From Mucilaginibacter sp. UBA4741 (GTDB taxonomy: Bacteria > Bacteroidota > Bacteroidia > Sphingobacteriales > Sphingobacteriaceae), in assembly GCA_002403905.1 (NCBI GenBank), contig DHIR01000038.1:1-9365 (forward strand): a stretch of DNA of 9,365 nt, given 5' to 3'. Shown here piece by piece: positions 1 through 7,088 of the stretch. Position 1 is the stretch's first letter, and the number at the start of each line of letters is the position of its first letter. The notes under the pieces are model-generated. The model ran no database searches and was not told the DNA's origin. It worked only from the letters and a program-made list of their open reading frames with translations. Both the position numbers and the translations under genes were made by a program.

Positions 1-1
1 C

Positions 2-757
2 TTAACCCGAACTCACGTTAATTAATAAAAACTTAGCTACCAATCGTTTTGCTAAATTATCACCTCCCTCTTTTGTTTCTCTAATAGGATACTTTCCTAC
101 TAAATATCCTTCTTGATATCTGGGTCTATACGCATTAACAGGAGAAACATTTTGAAGCTTGACGAGGACAATCTTTTGATCAATGAAATGAGATATGCTG
201 CCATGAGGATAAGGTAGTCCAAATACAAATAAATAACCTTTAGTAGTATTTCGCAAAGCCATTGTAGCAGCTACCCTTAACGATTGAGTTATATCGATTA
301 AAGGAGTAAAGCATGTTTCGTAATGCTGAAATAATGAAATATACCATTCATCCAAATGCCTTGTCTTGCCTTTATATAGGTTTATTAACTTATATAACTT
401 ATCATACCTATCAATGATTTCATTCGACCTTATAAGAGATTTGGTTGTACCATCTTCTCTCTTTGATGGCCTACAAATTGATGGATAAACAATAGTTTTA
501 TTGTTTTTATCTTTATAATCCTTTGCCTGCCCCCTATAGAACATCTCATAATGAGTATTATTTAACGTTACATTTGCAACTTCATCCACTAATTCTCGAA
601 AAGATTTAATCTCATACCCTTCCGACAGTCGAATTTTACTCACAGAAGCAAAATCATCTTCAGCCCAAGTTTTAGTTGATCGATTTTTACTTGGACAAAA
701 GATAATAGGCGTGTCTATTTGATATCTTGAACGAAAATTTCCGATTATAGGCTGCAT
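2..757 (-). CDS. FRG domain-containing protein
   Basis: The 251-residue protein shows the hallmarks of the FRG domain: the name-giving F-Y-R-G-Q at residues 73-77, Q-H-Y at 144-146 followed by T-P-L-I-D-I-T at 151-157, and a late R-x-R-x-Q-x-G at about 211-217. The biochemical activity of FRG proteins is not settled; they occur as accessory genes and are sometimes found near phage-defence genes. No signal peptide or membrane segment is visible, so it is probably cytoplasmic. The ATG at 755-757 is the only good start and the stop TAA lies at 2-4, so the gene is complete although it touches the window edge. The gene is distinctly AT-rich: 39 G/C in bases 1-120 against 65 in 1381-1500. This suggests acquisition by transfer (inference). 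It is divergent from the monooxygenase gene. The domain call is fairly sure; the role is unknown. Confidence 0.85.
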   Translation of the reverse strand: MQPIIGNFRSRYQIDTPIIFCPSKNRSTKTWAEDDFASVSKIRLSEGYEIKSFRELVDEVANVTLNNTHYEMFYRGQAKDYKDKNNKTIVYPSICRPSKREDGTTKSLIRSNEIIDRYDKLYKLINLYKGKTRHLDEWYISLFQHYETCFTPLIDITQSLRVAATMALRNTTKGYLFVFGLPYPHGSISHFIDQKIVLVKLQNVSPVNAYRPRYQEGYLVGKYPIRETKEGGDNLAKRLVAKFLLINVSSG

Positions 758-879
758 TTAAATATGTGGTCGATTTAAAAATGAAAGTTAACAATTTATA
801 TAAAATAAGGGATACCCTCCATTGCAAATCTTTACAATCCCTCTACAACCGCTTACGTACTTTTGTGTTTTACTATTCT
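758..879. other. Divergent intergenic region between FRG gene and monooxygenase
   Basis: This 122-base AT-rich spacer must hold the promoters of both divergent genes. It contains a small inverted repeat AGGG-ATA-CCCT at 808-818, a possible operator but short enough to be chance. A plus-strand reading frame extends upstream from 880 to an ATG at 766, but those 38 extra residues have no counterpart that I know in the family, so I treat them as non-coding. Confidence 0.4.
858..865 (+). promoter_or_regulatory. Candidate Bacteroidota -7 box for the monooxygenase
   Basis: The sequence TACTTTTG matches the Bacteroidota -7 consensus TAnnTTTG exactly and ends 14 bases before the ATG at 880. No convincing TTG-type -33 element lies at the usual 19-21 base spacing; the nearest candidates, TTTA at 831 and TTG at 822, are spaced too far. 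The call is therefore tentative. Confidence 0.35.
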
Positions 880-1902
880 ATGAGCACAAATAGATTACGC
901 CTTAGCGTGTTAGACCAATCTCCTATAAGGAAAGGTGTAACTGCCGAGCAGGCCATACAAGAAACCATCGCGTTAGCAAGATATACCGACCAGTTAGGTT
1001 ATACCCGATTTTGGGTATCAGAGCATCATAACACGGGTAGCCTGGCAGGATCAACCCCCGAAGTTTTGATAGCCTACCTGGCATCGCAAACAACAAACAT
1101 TAGAGTGGGATCAGGCGGAGTAATGATGCCTAATCATAGCACTTTAAAGGTTGCCGAAAATTTTAGGATGCTGGAAGCATTGGCCCCCGGCCGGATAGAT
1201 CTGGGCATGGGCCGCGCGCCCGGTACCGATCGCATTACAGCATCTATACTTAACCCATCCAATAATTTTGCCGAACAGGATTTTATAGAGCAACTGGCAG
1301 ACCTGCGCAACTATTTCCATGATACCGCCGAGCCGGGTACCATAAAGTAAAAAATACGTGCTATCCCGCAGGTAAAAACAGTACCAGCTATGTGGTTGTT
1401 AAGCTCGAGCGGGCAAAGTGGGTTATTCGCGGCACATTTTGGTATGGGCCTGGCCTTTGCCCATTTTATTAACCCGGTTGGCGGGCCGCAAGCAGTGCAA
1501 TTATACAGAGATAAATTTCAGCCATCGCTGGATCTGGCACAACCCGAAGCCAATATGGCCATCTTTGTTTTTTGTTCGGACGATGAAGAGAAGGTAATGC
1601 AGCATAAGGCGTTGATGGATCATCGTTTTATCCAGTTTGAACGAGGACTTGGCCTGTCGCCATTTGGCTATGACGATATAAAAGATACCGAATACACCCT
1701 GCATGAGCAGGACCGCATACGCTACAACCGTCAACGTGTAGTTGCCGGAACACCGGCCATGGTAAAAACCCGGCTAAGCCAACTTGCCGAAAGCTATGGT
1801 GTTGATGAAATTATTGCAGTAACCATTGCCGAGGATTTTGACGACAGGCTGCAATCATATAAACTATTAGCAGATATGTTTGGGGTAAATAAACAAGTTT
1901 AA
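880..1902 (+). pseudogene. LLM class flavin-dependent oxidoreductase (MsnO8/YhbW type), internal stop
   Basis: This is a luciferase-like TIM-barrel monooxygenase family, whose members use FMNH2 and O2; the substrate is unknown. The frame from ATG 880 has S-E-H-H-N at residues 47-51, G-S-G-G-V-M-M-P-N-H-S at 77-87 and G-R-I-D-L-G-M-G-R-A-P-G at 104-115, all typical of the MsnO8 group. Codon 157 (1348-1350) is TAA. The same frame then continues without a gap through I-R-A-I-P and W-L-L-S-S-S-G-Q-S-G to the end, in register with E. coli YhbW from memory. Total length is 340 codon positions, close to the usual size of about 335. There is thus one substitution-type stop and no indel, for example CAA or GAA changed to TAA. 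An ATG at 1390 could open a C-terminal piece, but that would lack half the barrel. I prefer start 880 over 766 because the family begins near the R-L-S-V-L-D strand. The stop lies 7 bases from the convergent NHL gene's stop. Confidence 0.85.
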
Positions 1903-1909
1903 CAACTTA

Positions 1910-3215
1910 TTACTTTATAGGTGCAAAAGTTACTTTACTAACTACACCCGCGCCTGTATTTGCAATATATAAATTGCCCGCCGGATCAAACATCATCCCA
2001 AGCGGGGAGTTTACCGACGCACTAAATGCCGGCCCGGTAAGTACGCCTTTAGCAGCTGTTCCTTTTATAAAAGTGGTTACTACACCTAACTTATTAATTT
2101 CGCGCACTTCGTACACAGGCAACGAACTATCTTCATCGGTTACCCATATATTGCCTGCCAGATCAATTGCCAATTGCCTTGGGTTAGTAAACTGTGCCGC
2201 GGCACCCACTCCGTCAACAAGGCCCGTTGCACCGCTGCCTACCAAGGTTGTTACTACCCCATCTACAGATATACGACGTATGTTTCTAAACTCACGATCG
2301 GTTACATAAATGATACCCTCATCATCAATAGCTATACCTTCTAAATTACCAAACTGTACATCGGTGCCTTTTCCGTTAGCGTAACCGTCCACTCCGTTTC
2401 CGGCAATAGTTGTTACTACACCCGTAGTAGATATTTTGCGTACCCTATGCGCGTCATTAACATATAGGTTCCCTAATACATCATGCGTTATCCCGGTAAT
2501 AGCACTAAATTTTGCTGCGGTTGCGGTAGCATCTGCATAGCCCTGCGTACCATCACCTGCAAAAACAGTGGCTGTTTTATCAGGAGCTATTTTAACAATA
2601 TTAAAATTCCCGGCGTTAGCTACGTACATATCACCTATCGCCAAAATTGTAAAATCTGCTATTGTCTTAAAATCACCGTTCGAATTGGTAATTGGCTGCG
2701 TACGCCCGTCTGATAATATTTTATAGATACTGGTACCGTTATCGCTAAACGCGTTTCCCTGCCTGTCCAAGGCAAAGTGTTTTAACTGGGTTATGCCAAC
2801 TGATATAAAATTATCAACCGAACCATACATTACCGTAAAACTAACCGGCGACTGCAATTGAGCCGTACCAGTTCTAAGTACCAACTGCCCAGAATTAGCA
2901 GTGGCAGGAACCGTAACCGTAATTTGGGTTGAGGTTATAGAACTGATAGGCATCTGCAAATCATTTAAATACACGACGGTACTACCCGGCGTGGTATTAA
3001 AACTTGAACCCGAAATTTTAATAACTGTATTAGGCAACCCACCTTGAGGGCTAATGCCATATATTACAGGGTCCGGCACATTAATAACACCCGAATCACC
3101 ATCAGGTGTTGAGGTAGGCGTAGTAGCTGTTTTTTTTTGCGCAACTGCTTATAAAACTAACCAGCAACAAAGCTATTATAAAACAGAAACCTGTTTTGCA
3201 GTAAAGATTTTTCAA
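1910..3215 (-). CDS. IPT/TIG and NHL-repeat lipoprotein, frame broken at an A9 run
   Basis: The body (stop at 1910-1912 up to about 3128) encodes an IPT/TIG domain, from P-V-I-Y-G-I-S-P to about V-S-F-T-V, then six NHL repeats of the form G-I-x-x-D-x-x-G-x-x-Y-V-x-D, predicted to form a six-bladed propeller. In that frame the only starts are internal, such as GTG 3079, and they leave no export signal. Upstream, another frame beginning at TTG 3215 reads M-K-N-L-Y-C-K-T-G, a hydrophobic stretch, then L-V-S-F-I-S-S-C, an ideal lipoprotein signal with Cys25 at 3141-3143. The two frames meet exactly at nine A (minus strand). With eight A they join into one 434-residue lipoprotein whose linker is C-A-K-K-T-A-T-T-P-T. 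As read, the signal frame stops 13 codons after the Cys. It is a paralogue of the gene at 3382-4821. It may be a pseudogene, a phase-variable gene, a slippage-expressed gene, or contain a homopolymer read error. Ligand and function are unknown. Confidence 0.75.
3130..3138 (-). repeat. Nine-base poly-A tract at the lipoprotein frame junction
   Basis: Nine T on the plus strand read as GCGC-A9-CAGC on the coding strand. It falls directly after the lipobox Cys codon of the NHL lipoprotein. Signal-frame codons are TGC GCA AAA AAA AAC, while the body frame needs ACA GCT. Loss of one A, or a +1 shift, joins them; a -1 shift does not. Tracts of this length are known sites of replication slippage and RNA polymerase slippage. 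Confidence 0.8.
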
Positions 3216-3300
3216 TGGAAAGAGGTTTATTATTTATTACAAGTTAGCTTTAATTTTTTAATTAAAAGCATTAACACATAGTTGCTATACATTATTTACA
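3216..3300. other. AT-rich spacer upstream of the frame-broken lipoprotein
   Basis: This spacer must contain the promoter of the 1910-3215 gene if it is transcribed on its own. It holds the 12-base palindrome TTTTAATTAAAA at 3256-3267 inside a longer near-palindromic AT stretch, and no clear TAnnTTTG box on the minus strand. No coding potential is visible. Confidence 0.3.
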
Positions 3301-3338
3301 AAACAGCCGTTCAAGCTTTTAGGCTTAAACGGCTGTTT
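3301..3338 (-). terminator. Hairpin terminator after the intact NHL lipoprotein gene
   Basis: The arms AAACAGCCGTT (3301-3311) and AACGGCTGTTT (3328-3338) pair perfectly over 11 bp. After one mismatch the stem extends by a further four pairs (3313-3316 with 3323-3326). Read on the minus strand the stem ends in GCTGTTTTG, a short T4 tract, and it sits about 43 bases after the stop of the 3382-4821 gene. It probably ends that transcript and separates the two paralogues. The T tract is weak. Confidence 0.6.
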
Positions 3339-3343
3339 AATGC

Positions 3344-3383
3344 AAGGTTTAGGTTTATTATTGTTAAAGGTTTAGGCTTATTT
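3344..3383. repeat. Short direct repeat at the 3' end of the NHL gene
   Basis: AAGGTTTAGGTTTATTA at 3344-3360 recurs as AAGGTTTAGGCTTATTT at 3367-3383, 23 bases apart, with two differences in 17 positions. The second copy overlaps the stop codon of the NHL lipoprotein gene. It is probably a small local duplication with no visible function. Confidence 0.5.
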
Positions 3384-4821
3384 ATTTAATAGTTACTTTA
3401 CTAATGGTGTTTGCACCTGTATTTGCAATGTATAAATTGCCCAATACATCGATAGTCATTCCATCAGGGAAATTTGTAGAGGCTGTAGCTAGCGGGCCAT
3501 TAATAACACCTGTATTGGATGTACCACTCAATAAGGTTGTTACTACACCCAATCTGTTTATCATTCTTATTGAATACATAGGCAGCAAATAATTTTCATC
3601 AGAAACAAAAACATTCCCGGCTGCATCTACTGCTAATCCATGAGGGTTATTAAATTGTGCAACGGTGCCGGGGCCATCCGTAAAACCGGCAGTACCACTA
3701 CCCGCTAATGTGGTAACAACGCCATCGGGAGTTATTTTGCGTATCTTTTTATACTTGGTATCGCCAACATATATGTTTTTATTAGCATCTACCGCTATGC
3801 CTTCCAGCGTACCAAACTGGGCGGCTGCGCCGGTTCCGTCAACACTGCCATCGGTTGCGCTACCGGCTATAGTAGTAACCAACCCATTGTTAGATATTTT
3901 GCGCACACGGTGCGTATCAGTAACGTATAGGTTATTTGATTGATCAATGGCCATGCCAGTAGGAGAGCTAAACCTGGCTACATTGCCGGCTCCATCCGCA
4001 ATGGCATCGGTACCATTACCCACAAACGAGCTTACTATTCCCTCGGGCGTAATTCTAAAAATATTATGATTACCACGATCCGACACATACAAATCACCAA
4101 ACTGATCAACAACGGTACCCCAAATGCTTTTAAAAGCATTACTATTAGCACCACCCGCAACTAAACTTACAGTACCGCCTACAGCGATTTTATAAATTGA
4201 TTTAGCTCCATCGTCACCAAAAATATTACCTGATGCATCAATCATGATATGCCTTAAGGTTGTTGTGCCCAAATCTTTAAAAGTACTAACCGTACCGCTG
4301 GTTAAAGTAAGGTTGGTTGTTGATGTAAGTACGGTGACACCACTTTTAAGCACAATGGGCCCCGTTGTAGCATTTGCCGGCACTGTTACTAATATCTCTT
4401 TAAAAGGAATAGAATTACCCGTAATAACGGGCACACCGTTTACTACTAGCGTATTAATTGAATTAATTGTGGCTGGCACACCATTTATTGTTATGGTATT
4501 ATTTGAAAACAATGGATCGAAGTTATAACCAATAATGCTTATTACACTATTAGGTAACGCGCTGGATGGTTGAATACTGCTCATTACAGGTATTGCAACA
4601 GTAACCGGCGGGTTTGGAATGCCATCTACATAATCATTATGAAGATCTTTAGTATAATCTTTTTTACACCCGTTTATAACAACAGAAAGCACTATTACAC
4701 TAAGCGTAATAGCCATTTTTTGCCAACTTAAGTTACTAGTTCTCATCTCTTTATTAGGTTTGTGTTTTATTGGTTCAGGTATTTTAGGTGAATATACATA
4801 GTTTTTTAATCTTTCAAACAT
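3382..4821 (-). CDS. IPT/TIG and NHL-repeat lipoprotein (intact paralogue)
   Basis: The 479-residue product has a hydrophobic stretch at residues 37-50 ending in V-V-I-N-G-C, so Cys52 is a likely lipidation site. The following K-K-D-Y-T-K-D resembles the charged export tags of surface lipoproteins in Bacteroidota (inference). An IPT/TIG immunoglobulin-like fold spans about 79-172. Six NHL repeats follow from about 188 to the end, for example G-M-A-I-D-Q-S-N-N-L-Y-V-T-D and G-L-A-V-D-A-A-G-N-V-F-V-S-D, predicting a six-bladed propeller. Such propellers usually bind proteins or sugars; the partner is not evident here. The ATG at Met26 (4744-4746) would give a more normal signal peptide (M-R-T-S-N-L-S-W-Q-K) than the ATG at 4821, so the true gene may be 3382-4746. 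Compared with its paralogue at 1910-3215, it carries an extra loop of roughly 15 residues in the TIG domain (about 123-141). It is divergent from the desaturase gene. Confidence 0.85.
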   Translation of the reverse strand: MFERLKNYVYSPKIPEPIKHKPNKEMRTSNLSWQKMAITLSVIVLSVVINGCKKDYTKDLHNDYVDGIPNPPVTVAIPVMSSIQPSSALPNSVISIIGYNFDPLFSNNTITINGVPATINSINTLVVNGVPVITGNSIPFKEILVTVPANATTGPIVLKSGVTVLTSTTNLTLTSGTVSTFKDLGTTTLRHIMIDASGNIFGDDGAKSIYKIAVGGTVSLVAGGANSNAFKSIWGTVVDQFGDLYVSDRGNHNIFRITPEGIVSSFVGNGTDAIADGAGNVARFSSPTGMAIDQSNNLYVTDTHRVRKISNNGLVTTIAGSATDGSVDGTGAAAQFGTLEGIAVDANKNIYVGDTKYKKIRKITPDGVVTTLAGSGTAGFTDGPGTVAQFNNPHGLAVDAAGNVFVSDENYLLPMYSIRMINRLGVVTTLLSGTSNTGVINGPLATASTNFPDGMTIDVLGNLYIANTGANTISKVTIK

Positions 4822-4955
4822 GTTACAACAAATACTGACGAATAAGTCAGAAATATTTTACAGTTCAATACACTAAGTACCTGCAACAGGCGTATTAGTA
4901 CCACTAAGTAATGGATAAATTAACATTAGTTTATTAGCAGTAAAAACTTAAATCG
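4822..4955. promoter_or_regulatory. Divergent control region with a 9-base direct repeat
   Basis: This spacer lies between the minus-strand NHL gene and the plus-strand desaturase. CACTAAGTA occurs at 4871-4879 and again at 4902-4910, 31 bases apart, close to three helical turns. The second copy is part of an inverted repeat TTAGT-ACC-ACTAA at 4895-4907. This is the arrangement expected of a paired operator, but no known regulator motif is recognised. Confidence 0.35.
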
Positions 4956-4963
4956 TATCTTTG
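4956..4963 (+). promoter_or_regulatory. Bacteroidota -7 box of the desaturase promoter
   Basis: TATCTTTG matches the TAnnTTTG consensus at every fixed position. Transcription would start near 4970, giving a leader of about 30 bases to the GTG at 5000. The -33 element is weak: TTAG at 4934-4937 has about the right spacing. The box contains the TTG that could be taken as a start codon at 4961, which argues against that start. Confidence 0.55.
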
Positions 4964-4999
4964 CCGTTATATTATAACACATTCAAATACATATCATTC

Positions 5000-5737
5000 G
5001 TGATCATACTCATATTTTTCCTGGCGCACTGGTTCCTGTCGCTATTTTTTCAAACATTTTTCCTGCATCGTTATGCTTCACACAAAATGTTTAGCACTCA
5101 TAAAATTAACGAGCGTATTTTCCACATGCTTACATTTATTTGCCAGGGTTCGTCTTATTTAAACCCGCGTGCTTATGCAATTATGCACCGCGAGCATCAT
5201 GCTTATAGTGATACCGAGAAAGATCCGCATTCGCCTTATTTCTTCAGGGATGTATTCCAGATGATGTGGCGCACCGCGTTAAGCTATAAGTTATATGAGA
5301 AACGCTTAAAAGAGCCCGAAGCTCAGTTTAAAGGCCATTACCCAGAGTGGCGGTTAGTTGACTATTGGGGATCGACCTTTGTATCACGTATTTTATTTGG
5401 TATTGGCTATATAGCTTTTTACGTTGCCTTTGCTACACATTGGTGGATGTTTTTATTATTGCCAATACACTTTATGATGGGGCCTATACATGGTGCTATT
5501 GTAAACTGGTGCGGCCATAAATACGGTTATTCTAACTTTGATAATGGTGACAAGTCAAAAAATTCTTTCCCGTTAGATTTTCTAATGCTTGGCGAATTGT
5601 TTCAAAACAATCACCATAAACGTCCTAATAATTCAAACTTTGCCGCCAAATGGTTTGAGTTTGATCCCGTTTACCCGGTAATGAAAGTTATGCATTGGGT
5701 AAGGATAATTAAATTAAGAAAACCACTTGCTGGTTAA
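5000..5737 (+). CDS. Membrane fatty acid desaturase (acyl-CoA desaturase family)
   Basis: This is an integral-membrane diiron enzyme predicted to insert a double bond into fatty acyl chains using O2 and an electron donor. Numbered from the TTG at 4961, the histidine boxes are H36-R-Y-A-S-H41 (HX4H), H76-R-E-H-H80 (HXXHH) and N216-N-H-H219, with an extra H177...H186 in I-H-G-A-I-V-N-W-C-G-H. These are the ligands of the stearoyl-CoA desaturase class. Hydrophobic segments lie at about 11-35, 143-158 and 160-175. An open frame reaches TTG 4961 (258 residues), but that codon sits in a -7 promoter box. GTG 5000 gives 245 residues starting M-I-I-L-I-F-F-L-A-H-W, which fits the family better. No Shine-Dalgarno sequence is seen. 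The likely role is membrane fluidity adjustment, by inference; regiospecificity cannot be read from the sequence. A hairpin follows the stop codon. Confidence 0.88.
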   Translation: MIILIFFLAHWFLSLFFQTFFLHRYASHKMFSTHKINERIFHMLTFICQGSSYLNPRAYAIMHREHHAYSDTEKDPHSPYFFRDVFQMMWRTALSYKLYEKRLKEPEAQFKGHYPEWRLVDYWGSTFVSRILFGIGYIAFYVAFATHWWMFLLLPIHFMMGPIHGAIVNWCGHKYGYSNFDNGDKSKNSFPLDFLMLGELFQNNHHKRPNNSNFAAKWFEFDPVYPVMKVMHWVRIIKLRKPLAG

Positions 5738-5776
5738 GTATAAAGCTTAATGCTTTCCAAATGATAAATTACTAAT

Positions 5777-5817
5777 AAAGGGTAAAGGCAAGCTTTCGGC
5801 TTTCACCTTTACCCTTT
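5777..5817 (+). terminator. Strong hairpin between desaturase and aminotransferase
   Basis: AAAGGGTAAAGG (5777-5788) pairs perfectly with CCTTTACCCTTT (5806-5817), and an inner AAGC/GCTT stem (5790-5793 with 5799-5802) caps it. It begins 40 bases after the desaturase stop and ends 13 bases before the aminotransferase ATG. It lacks a clear T tract on the plus strand, so it may be a weak terminator, a leader hairpin controlling the aminotransferase, or both. Confidence 0.55.
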
Positions 5818-5830
5818 CAGCTTAAATAGA

Positions 5831-7087
5831 ATGAAAGTATCTGCACTAGCCGAAAACCTTCGCGGTTCTGAAATTATTAAAATAGCCGGCGAAATCAACG
5901 AATTAAAACGCCAGGGTCAAAACATTGCCAACCTAACTATTGGCGATTATGATTCGAACATCTATCCTATCCCGGATGAATTAAAGCAAGGCATTGTTGA
6001 TGCCTATAAGGATAATCAAACCAACTATCCGCCTGCTGATGGCGTATTGTTGCTGCGCGAAAGTGTTTCTACCTTTTTAAAGAACCGTTTGGGTTTAGAT
6101 TATAAGCCTAACCAAATCCTAATATCAGGCGGGTCAAGGCCATTGATATACTCTACCTACCTGGCTGTTGTTGACGAAGGCGATAAGGTTGTTTTCCCGG
6201 CACCATCATGGAACAATAATCACTATTGCGATCTGCTAAAGGCCAAAAGCGTAATGGTACAAACCAGGGCCGAAAATAATTTTATGCCTACGGCAGACGA
6301 GTTGCGCCCGCATATTAAAGGCGCCGCTTTATTAGCACTATGTTCGCCATTGAACCCTACCGGTACCATGTTCCACAAAAAGGATCTGGAAGAAATTTGC
6401 GATATGGTAATTACCGAAAATAAAACCCGCACCGCAAACGAAAAACCACTTTACTTTTTATACGACCAGATATACTCGCAATTAACTTTTGGCGACAACC
6501 AACATTTTGACCCGGTTACTTTACGCCCCGAGTTGAAAGACTATGTTATATTTATTGATGGCGCCTCTAAATGCTTTGCGGCTACAGGTGTGCGCGTAGG
6601 CTGGGGTTTCGGGCCCGAAGGTGTCATCAACAACATGAAAGCCATTGTGGGCCACATGGGTGCGTGGGCGCCTAAGGCAGAGCAGGTTGCTATGGCTAAA
6701 TATATTGTAGAAGAGGATAAAGTAAATGCCTACCTTGATAAATTAAAATCAAGGATACAAGCCAGCTTAAATAGCCTGCATAACGGTTTCCAGCAATTAA
6801 AGGCTGATGGGTTTAGTGTTGACTCGATAGCCCCGATGGGAGCCATTTATTTAACTTTAAAAATAGACTATGCCGGAAAAATAACTCCTGACGGCACAGT
6901 ACTTAAAGACTCGGCTGATATTAATTTCTACTTGATAAAAGAGTCCAAAATTGCTTTTGTACCTTTCTCTGCCTTTGGTACTGACGATGATGTAAATTGG
7001 TTCCGTGCTTCGGTAGGTGCATGTACGTTTGAGGATATTGAGCAAGCTATCCCGAGAATTAAAGAAGCTTTGTCGAAATTGAAATAA
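5831..7087 (+). CDS. PLP-dependent class I/II aminotransferase
   Basis: This 418-residue fold-type I aminotransferase is typical in length for the aspartate aminotransferase superfamily. The PLP-binding lysine is K247 in G-A-S-K-C-F-A-A-T-G-V-R-V-G-W. N175-P-T-G178 contains the Asn that contacts the cofactor oxygen, D212 and Y215 (Y-D-Q-I-Y) contact the ring, R255 binds the phosphate side, and R392 (W-F-R-A-S-V-G-A) is the expected substrate-carboxylate arginine. It is predicted to be cytoplasmic. The substrate amino acid cannot be assigned; aspartate, aromatic or other specificities are possible. The ATG at 5831 is directly preceded by TTAAATAGA, without a Shine-Dalgarno sequence, and there is no room for a full promoter between the upstream hairpin and the ATG. 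Transcription probably comes from upstream, perhaps from the desaturase promoter. The gene ends with tandem stops TAA TAA and converges on the regulatory operon. Confidence 0.9.
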   Translation: MKVSALAENLRGSEIIKIAGEINELKRQGQNIANLTIGDYDSNIYPIPDELKQGIVDAYKDNQTNYPPADGVLLLRESVSTFLKNRLGLDYKPNQILISGGSRPLIYSTYLAVVDEGDKVVFPAPSWNNNHYCDLLKAKSVMVQTRAENNFMPTADELRPHIKGAALLALCSPLNPTGTMFHKKDLEEICDMVITENKTRTANEKPLYFLYDQIYSQLTFGDNQHFDPVTLRPELKDYVIFIDGASKCFAATGVRVGWGFGPEGVINNMKAIVGHMGAWAPKAEQVAMAKYIVEEDKVNAYLDKLKSRIQASLNSLHNGFQQLKADGFSVDSIAPMGAIYLTLKIDYAGKITPDGTVLKDSADINFYLIKESKIAFVPFSAFGTDDDVNWFRASVGACTFEDIEQAIPRIKEALSKLK

Positions 7088-7088
7088 T

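Noticed and set aside
766..879. N-terminal extension of the monooxygenase frame to an ATG at 766
   Set aside because: The 38 extra residues have no family counterpart, and a -7 promoter-like box lies at 858-865 inside them; ATG 880 fits the known N-terminus.
1974..2309. 111-residue open frame on the plus strand, opposite the NHL lipoprotein
   Set aside because: It is the antisense of a repeat-rich real gene; composition reflects the NHL codons and no known domain is visible.
3130..3150. Programmed -1 ribosomal frameshift at A-AAA-AAA in the lipoprotein gene
   Set aside because: A slippery heptamer exists, but a -1 shift leads into the wrong frame; only +1, -2 or loss of one A joins signal and body.
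2240..3730. Recurring GTTGTTACTACACC-like segments that could suggest a repeat array
   Set aside because: They encode the conserved G-V-V-T-T of the NHL repeats at irregular protein-repeat spacing, so this is neither CRISPR nor intergenic repeats.
4244..4528. 94-residue hydrophobic open frame on the plus strand, opposite the TIG domain
   Set aside because: It mirrors the Thr/Val-rich TIG coding sequence on the other strand and has no start context or family features.
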